A stretch of DNA of 19,106 bases from JAJPJX01 sp964568355. GTDB lineage: Bacteria; Acidobacteriota; Terriglobia; Bryobacterales; Bryobacteraceae. The translations under genes and the position numbers were made by a program. This document shows positions 15,958 to 19,106 of the stretch, piece by piece; within the stretch, counting starts at the first letter, position 1; each line of letters opens with the position of its first letter. A model generated the notes under the pieces. It worked only from the letters and a program-made list of their open reading frames with translations. It did not search any database and was not told the origin of the DNA. The stretch is taken from assembly GCA_964568355.1 (NCBI GenBank), contig CAZMRK010000349.1, positions 1 to 19,106 on the forward strand. The letters run 5' to 3'.

Positions 15958-16971
15958 ATGGGGTTCTACGCTCGCTGGATGGACGGGTGGGAGCGTAAGC
16001 TGGCTACCCGCGACACGAATCGAAAAATCCGACCATTTGAATGGGGTATTGAGTGGCTGACCGGAGCGCACGCGAACGGTGACTCGCGCCGCCAGTTGCA
16101 GGCATATGTAGCGGCAGGATTGGCCAATTCCGACCGGTTCTTTTCCTACCGGACGCCGACCGACTACCGCCTGGAAGAGAGCGTACTGCGGTTTACCAGC
16201 CCGGTGCCAACCCCCTATCCGGAAAACAATACGGCCTATGCGGACTTCTTTCCGGCGGCCAAGGGGCCGCGCCGTGCCGTGGTGGTATTGCCGCAATGGA
16301 ACTCCGGCGCCGAGGGCCATATCGGCCTTTGTAAATTATTGAATCGATTTGGGATCTCGGCCTTGCGAATGAGCCTGGCCTACCATGACCGGCGGATGCC
16401 GCCCGAGCTGGAACGGGCCGACTACCACTGCTCTGCGAACATCGGGCGGACCATCCATGCCAACCGGCAGTCGGTGATCGATACGCGCTGCTGCCTGGAC
16501 TGGCTGGCGGCCCAAGGCTACGAGCGGCTGGGAATCCTGGGCACGAGCCTGGGCTCCAACGTGGCGTTCCTGACCATGGCGCACGACTCCCGCATTCGGG
16601 CCGGCGTGTTCAATCATGTTTCGATGAACTTTTCCGACGTGGTCTGGACGGGGCTTTCCACGCAGCATATCCGGATCGGCTTCGGCGAGGAGATCTCGCA
16701 GGACCAACTGCGCGAGTACTGGCGGATCATCAGCCCGGCAGGCTATCTGCACCGGCTGGATGGACGGCCGGGACGCAATCTGTTGATTTGGGCCAAGTAC
16801 GATTCCACCTTCCTGCCCGAGTTTTCGCAACAGGTGCTGGACTACTTCCGCACGCACAAGCTGCCGCACGAGGTATTTACGCTCCCCTGCGGGCACTACA
16901 CCACCGGCCAATTCCCCTACAACCTGATGGACGGGCTGGTGATGTGCCGGTTTCTGAACCGCAACCTGTAG
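15958..16971 (+). CDS. Alpha/beta-hydrolase family protein
   Basis: A 337-residue cytoplasmic-looking protein with no signal peptide. The core (about residue 85 on) shows strand AVVVLPQWNS, then the nucleophile elbow GTSLGSN with the Ser, a later Asp in LLIWAKYDSTFLPE, and a His in LPCGHYTTGQFP. That gives a complete Ser-Asp-His triad in the usual order. The N-terminal 80 residues are an extra segment without a motif I recognise. Substrate is unknown; esterase or acyl-hydrolase activity fits the fold. It is transcribed alone, divergent from the MFS operon, with its own extended -10. Confidence 0.85.
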   Translation: MGFYARWMDGWERKLATRDTNRKIRPFEWGIEWLTGAHANGDSRRQLQAYVAAGLANSDRFFSYRTPTDYRLEESVLRFTSPVPTPYPENNTAYADFFPAAKGPRRAVVVLPQWNSGAEGHIGLCKLLNRFGISALRMSLAYHDRRMPPELERADYHCSANIGRTIHANRQSVIDTRCCLDWLAAQGYERLGILGTSLGSNVAFLTMAHDSRIRAGVFNHVSMNFSDVVWTGLSTQHIRIGFGEEISQDQLREYWRIISPAGYLHRLDGRPGRNLLIWAKYDSTFLPEFSQQVLDYFRTHKLPHEVFTLPCGHYTTGQFPYNLMDGLVMCRFLNRNL

Positions 16972-17019
16972 GCCGGTATCAGATAACACCCCTGCTAATA
17001 GGGGCACGGTGGAAAATCG

Positions 17020-17049
17020 TTGACAAGATTCCAAAGTGCGGAGTAGCAT
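17020..17049 (+). promoter_or_regulatory. Sigma-70-type promoter of the structured RNA
   Basis: TTGACA (17020-17025) and TAGCAT (17044-17049) are 18 bp apart. Predicted start is about 17056, just ahead of the 16S-complementary stretch. It lies 49 bp after the hydrolase stop. Confidence 0.6.
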
Positions 17050-17086
17050 GAAGGTATCACTGGAAAAGGAGGTGGTCCAGAAAAGA

Positions 17087-17125
17087 ATGAGTAATAGTAG
17101 ACCGCGCGAGGTGGCCGACTGTTAA
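17087..17125 (+). CDS. Micro-ORF of 12 codons (MSNSRPREVADC), possible leader peptide
   Basis: ATG 17087 to TAA 17123-17125. The ATG lies 6 nt after the end of the long 16S-complementary segment (13 nt after GGAGGT). Codons 7-10 form the 5' strand of the closing stem, and the UAA lies in a 5-nt loop. Translation would therefore unfold the RNA. No run of one amino acid marks it as a classic attenuator peptide, although it ends in a lone Cys. It may be chance, but ribosome-binding strength argues for translation. Confidence 0.4.
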   Translation: MSNSRPREVADC

Positions 17126-17239
17126 AGTCGAAGCCCTAACCGTTGTCGATCCTGTTCAGTGACAGGGTCAAGTTCCTGTGGACCGGCTACCTCTCGCGTT
17201 GAAGCCCAAGCCTCAGGTTTTTTGACGGCTACCTTCGTT

Positions 17240-17280
17240 CCCCCGTGCATTCGTGAGAATCCACGGGGGTTCGTGTTTTG
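17240..17280 (+). terminator. Probable terminator hairpin before rpmE
   Basis: CCCCCGTG (17240-17247) and CACGGGGG (17262-17269) form a perfect 8-bp stem with a 14-nt loop, followed by TTCGTGTTTTG. The tail is only moderately T-rich. It separates the structured RNA from the rpmE promoter. Confidence 0.55.
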
Positions 17281-17296
17281 GGGCTACCACGGCTCC

Positions 17297-17305
17297 ATGC
17301 TACAC
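17297..17305 (+). promoter_or_regulatory. Extended -10 promoter of rpmE
   Basis: TGCTACACT, with TTGGGG 17 bp upstream of TACACT, is placed so that transcription would start near 17312. The short leader holds a GGAATTCC self-complementary stretch overlapping the AAGGAA ribosome-binding site, which could affect translation. Confidence 0.55.
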
Positions 17306-17336
17306 TGGTAATTCTGGAAAGGAATTCCCGTACAAG

Positions 17337-17573
17337 ATGAAAGCTGGTATTCATCCCGCGTACAACGAAGTGAGTGTGATCTGCGCCTGCGGGCACAGCT
17401 TCAAGACGCATTCCACCCATAAGGGCGATATCCGTGTGGAAATCTGCTCCCACTGCCACCCGTTTTTTACGGGCCGTCAAAAATTGGTAGACACCGCCGG
17501 CCGGGTGGACCGTTTTGAAAAGAAGTACAAAGCTACGCGCGGCAACAAGAAAGCGCCGCAACCCGTCGCCTGA
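17337..17573 (+). CDS. rpmE: 50S ribosomal protein L31, zinc-binding (C+) form
   Basis: The 78-residue protein starts MKAGIHPAYNEV, typical of L31, so ATG 17337 is used rather than the longer frame from 17253. The zinc-binding Cys residues of the C+ form are present in VICACGH and EICSHCHPFFTG, and the conserved GRVDRFEKKY follows. L31 sits at the bridge between the ribosomal subunits. The C-terminal tail (KATRGNKKAPQPVA) is slightly longer than in E. coli. The gene has its own promoter and a strong terminator after it, so it is monocistronic. In other phyla the C+ form is often replaced by a C- paralog under zinc limitation; no paralog lies here. Confidence 0.97.
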   Translation: MKAGIHPAYNEVSVICACGHSFKTHSTHKGDIRVEICSHCHPFFTGRQKLVDTAGRVDRFEKKYKATRGNKKAPQPVA

Positions 17574-17610
17574 AATCCTCTGAGATTTTGGTGGGAATGG
17601 AAAGGAAGTG

Positions 17611-17635
17611 GGCCGGCCTCCAGGTCGGCCTTTTT
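17611..17635 (+). terminator. Rho-independent terminator of rpmE
   Basis: GGCCGGCCT (17611-17619) pairs with AGGTCGGCC (17622-17630) with one G-U, followed by T5. It lies 38 bp after the rpmE stop and next to the stop of the convergent - strand gene. Confidence 0.85.
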
Positions 17636-17639
17636 CTTG

Positions 17640-18077
17640 CTACCGTCCCTCTTTCGCCCGACGGGCGGCTTCTTCCTGTTTGCGCTTTTCGCGTTCCGCC
17701 AGCATCTTCTCGTACTCCCCGCGCTGGGTATCGGTCAACACGGTGCGCACGTCCTGACGGTGCTGTGCCTGGATCTCTTTTTCCTGGGCTTTGATGGCAT
17801 CTAGCTGGGGCTTGGTACGTTCGTGCAGGGCGCGATAGCGATCTTTGGTCTCGTCCCAGATCTGCGACAACCTGGTTACCTGGCGGTCATCCAGCTTGAG
17901 GCGCGAGCGCATCTCCTCCAGGTACCGTCTCCGGAAGTCCTCTGGCTTGGGCCTCGATGCACTGCTGGCGCTCACCGAGTTCATGGTATAGAGCCGGTAG
18001 CCGAAACCGCCCACCAGCGCGCCGCTCAGAAAGACCACCAGGAGGTACAGACCAGCCGAGAGTTTAGATCGGGGCAT
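17640..18077 (-). CDS. Membrane-anchored helical periplasmic protein (Spy/CpxP-like or heavy-metal-sensor-like)
   Basis: A 145-residue protein with one N-terminal membrane anchor (LYLLVVFLSGALVGGFGYRLY, about 9-29) and a long charged helical domain: FRRRYLEEMRSRLKLDDRQVTRLSQIWDETKDRYR...VLTDTQRGEYEKML. The L.L...Q...L..I pattern and the late LTDTQR.EYEKML resemble the LTxxQ repeats of Spy/CpxP-type periplasmic chaperones and related heavy-metal sensors. ATG 18077 overlaps the upstream TGA as TGATG; a GTG at 18080 is an alternative. It is the third gene of the sigma-factor operon, so a role in envelope stress sensing is plausible but inferred. Confidence 0.75.
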   Translation of the reverse strand: MPRSKLSAGLYLLVVFLSGALVGGFGYRLYTMNSVSASSASRPKPEDFRRRYLEEMRSRLKLDDRQVTRLSQIWDETKDRYRALHERTKPQLDAIKAQEKEIQAQHRQDVRTVLTDTQRGEYEKMLAEREKRKQEEAARRAKEGR

Positions 18078-18415
18078 CACATTTCGTCCACTGGATACGT
18101 GTCGGTGTGAGCCAATTCCAGGTCGACCGTGTGGCCTCCGGACAGCGCTTCGATGTAGCCGTCGCCGTTGAATACCGAACTACGATGGGGCACGACCAGG
18201 TAAACCCCCATCGCCAGGCAGACCGCCATGGCAGCCGTAACAATTCGCGTAGCCAGACGTCCAAAGAAGAAGGAGTACCGTTGCCGCGCCTCAATCCGTT
18301 CCCAGAGCGCGGGCATAAAATTGGCACTGGGTTCCGGGGCCCGGCAGGCATCCCGGTAAGCCTGGAAGAGAGCGTCCAGGTTCGCGTCTTCGCTGCCGCG
18401 GTGTGACGAGAGCAT
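18077..18415 (-). CDS. Putative anti-sigma factor with one membrane segment
   Basis: A 112-residue protein with a cytoplasmic N-terminus of about 55 residues (containing SANFMPALWERIEARQ), one membrane helix (about 56-76, IVTAAMAVCLAMGVYLVV), and a short outer tail. It lacks the Cys/His zinc motif of ZAS-type anti-sigma factors. The assignment rests on topology and position: it starts 3 bp behind an ECF sigma factor and overlaps the next gene. The reading NFMPALWERIEAR is familiar from acidobacterial proteins in such clusters. It probably holds the sigma factor at the membrane until a signal arrives. Confidence 0.65.
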   Translation of the reverse strand: MLSSHRGSEDANLDALFQAYRDACRAPEPSANFMPALWERIEARQRYSFFFGRLATRIVTAAMAVCLAMGVYLVVPHRSSVFNGDGYIEALSGGHTVDLELAHTDTYPVDEM

Positions 18416-18418
18416 AAT

Positions 18419-19012
18419 TTATACCTCGGCCTTGGCCGAATCTTTCCCCCTCGAGTCCTTTGCACCAAAGGCTTTCAAGACCCGCTGCCGGGCTCGAAAA
18501 AGGCGTACCTTTAGTGCATTTTCGTTGACTCGGTAGATCTTTTCAAGTTCCTTGAGCGAAAGTCCCTCCACCTCTTTCAAGGTCAGAAGGAGCCGATCCG
18601 CTTCAGAAACCGACCCCAGCAGCGAGTCCACCATCTCGCGGACCCGTTTCTGCTGCTGCAACTCCTGATCTACCCTTCCGCCCGCCTGCGCATCCGCCAT
18701 CACGACCTGTTGCTCGGACAGGTCCGACATGCGGGATTCCATGCGACGCCGCTGCTTGCGAAGGTAATCGTAAGCCGCGTTGACGGTCAGGCGATAAAGC
18801 CACGGTTCAAAGACCTCTGGTGTCCGGAGCTGATCCAAGGAAAAATAAAGCCGTAGGAAAACTTCCTGCCCGACGTCCTCGACATCTTCCGGACGCGCGA
18901 TCAACCGCGCGATGGTTCCCAAAATTCGCTTCCGATACGCCAGTACGACTTCGTTGAACGCGACACTATCTCCGTCCTGTGCCCGCTTAATCAGCTCGAA
19001 ATCGACCAACAT
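18419..19012 (-). CDS. ECF-type RNA polymerase sigma factor
   Basis: A 197-residue protein. Region 2 spans about residues 1-80 (ELIKRAQDGDSVAFNEVV..YRKRILGTIARLIARPEDVEDVGQEVFLRLYFSLDQLRTPEVFEPWLYRLTVNAAYDYLRKQRRR). Region 4 is at about 130-180 (LLLTLKEVEGLSLKELEKIYRVNENALKVRLFRARQRVLKAF), with the helix-turn-helix for the -35. ATG 19012 is chosen because ECF factors begin close to the ELIKRAQ segment; the frame runs back to a TTG at 19060 without other support. It heads an operon with the putative anti-sigma factor and the helical periplasmic protein. No clear autoregulated promoter can be named in the remaining bases to the window edge. Confidence 0.93.
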   Translation of the reverse strand: MLVDFELIKRAQDGDSVAFNEVVLAYRKRILGTIARLIARPEDVEDVGQEVFLRLYFSLDQLRTPEVFEPWLYRLTVNAAYDYLRKQRRRMESRMSDLSEQQVVMADAQAGGRVDQELQQQKRVREMVDSLLGSVSEADRLLLTLKEVEGLSLKELEKIYRVNENALKVRLFRARQRVLKAFGAKDSRGKDSAKAEV

Positions 19013-19106
19013 GCCGCACCGCGTCGGCCGGCAATTGCGTATACCATCACTTTCGTTCAAGTAGGCGTACCGGCAACCTCCCAGGTTACAAGGGTTTGGC
19101 AGGGAA

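Larger units (their letters stand above)
17056..17280 (+). ncRNA. Candidate structured RNA with 16S-complementary segment and embedded micro-ORF
   Basis: Several elements stack up in one short transcript. First, 17064-17080 is complementary to the 3' end of 16S rRNA over 16 positions with a single G-U. Second, 17105-17116 pairs with 17185-17198 (12 bp with a 2-nt bulge). Third, inside this stem are hairpins 17117-17129 (4 bp, loop GTTAA) and 17148-17169 (8 bp, loop TCAGTG). Fourth, a T6 run (17218-17223) and an 8-bp CCCCCGTG/CACGGGGG hairpin (17240-17269) with a T-rich tail could end it. A GAAGCCC repeat (17130 and 17201) flanks the fold. It has its own promoter and is separated from rpmE by that gene's own promoter, so it may act on its own or as a distant leader. 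Several conserved RNA motifs are known in Acidobacteria; I cannot say whether this is one of them. Confidence 0.55.

Noticed and set aside
1..19106. CRISPR arrays, insertion sequences and prophage genes
   Set aside because: No regularly spaced repeats, transposase motifs, terminal inverted repeats or phage proteins were seen on either strand.

Overview
The window is high-GC, densely packed bacterial DNA that reads as Acidobacteriota, most plausibly a Solibacter/Bryobacter-like lineage. This rests on a very large outer-membrane receptor with an N-terminal carboxypeptidase-regulatory domain (the Oar-like type expanded in that phylum), remnants of a winged-helix/TPR regulator, and an ECF sigma/anti-sigma/helical periplasmic protein cluster. 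It is inference from gene content; there is no rRNA or tRNA gene here to test it.

Layout. (1) 1-2055, + strand: the 3' end of a thiolase followed directly by a full-length acyl-CoA dehydrogenase, a fatty-acid beta-oxidation operon. (2) 2084-3331, - strand: an MgtC/DUF4010 membrane protein. (3) 3537-5222: a TetR-type repressor gene, a decayed short-chain dehydrogenase (SDR) behind it, and a divergent small membrane protein. The shared promoter carries two near-identical dyad repeats 31 bp apart, a good candidate operator. (4) 5318-9679, - strand: an exported nitrilase-family amidase gene interrupted by one in-frame TAA, and a 1123-residue TonB-dependent receptor-like protein with an A10 tract in its signal-peptide region. 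(5) 9819-10420: a gene graveyard holding pieces of a winged-helix/TPR regulator on the - strand and a SnoaL-like fragment on the + strand. (6) 10417-15671, - strand: a compact five-gene operon in the order MFS transporter, DacB-type D,D-carboxypeptidase, FmdB-type zinc ribbon, HD hydrolase, and a large secreted protein of unknown function. (7) 15672-17640, + strand: a divergent region with a strong terminator, an alpha/beta hydrolase, an apparent structured RNA with its own promoter, and rpmE (ribosomal protein L31). (8) 17640-19012, - strand: an ECF sigma factor, a one-TM putative anti-sigma factor, and a membrane-anchored helical protein in one operon.

Most functional genes are ordinary. 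The strongest unexplained signal is at 17020-17280. A consensus-like promoter is followed by a 17-nt stretch almost perfectly complementary to the 3' end of 16S rRNA, then a 12-codon ORF (MSNSRPREVADC). That ORF is folded into a multi-stem RNA whose closing strand could pair either with the ORF or with the Shine-Dalgarno-like stretch. Secondary points of interest are the paired operators at 4708-4760, two apparently leaderless promoters, the single nonsense codon in the amidase, the A10 tract, and the pseudogene cluster. I saw no CRISPR array, insertion sequence, tRNA or prophage gene.
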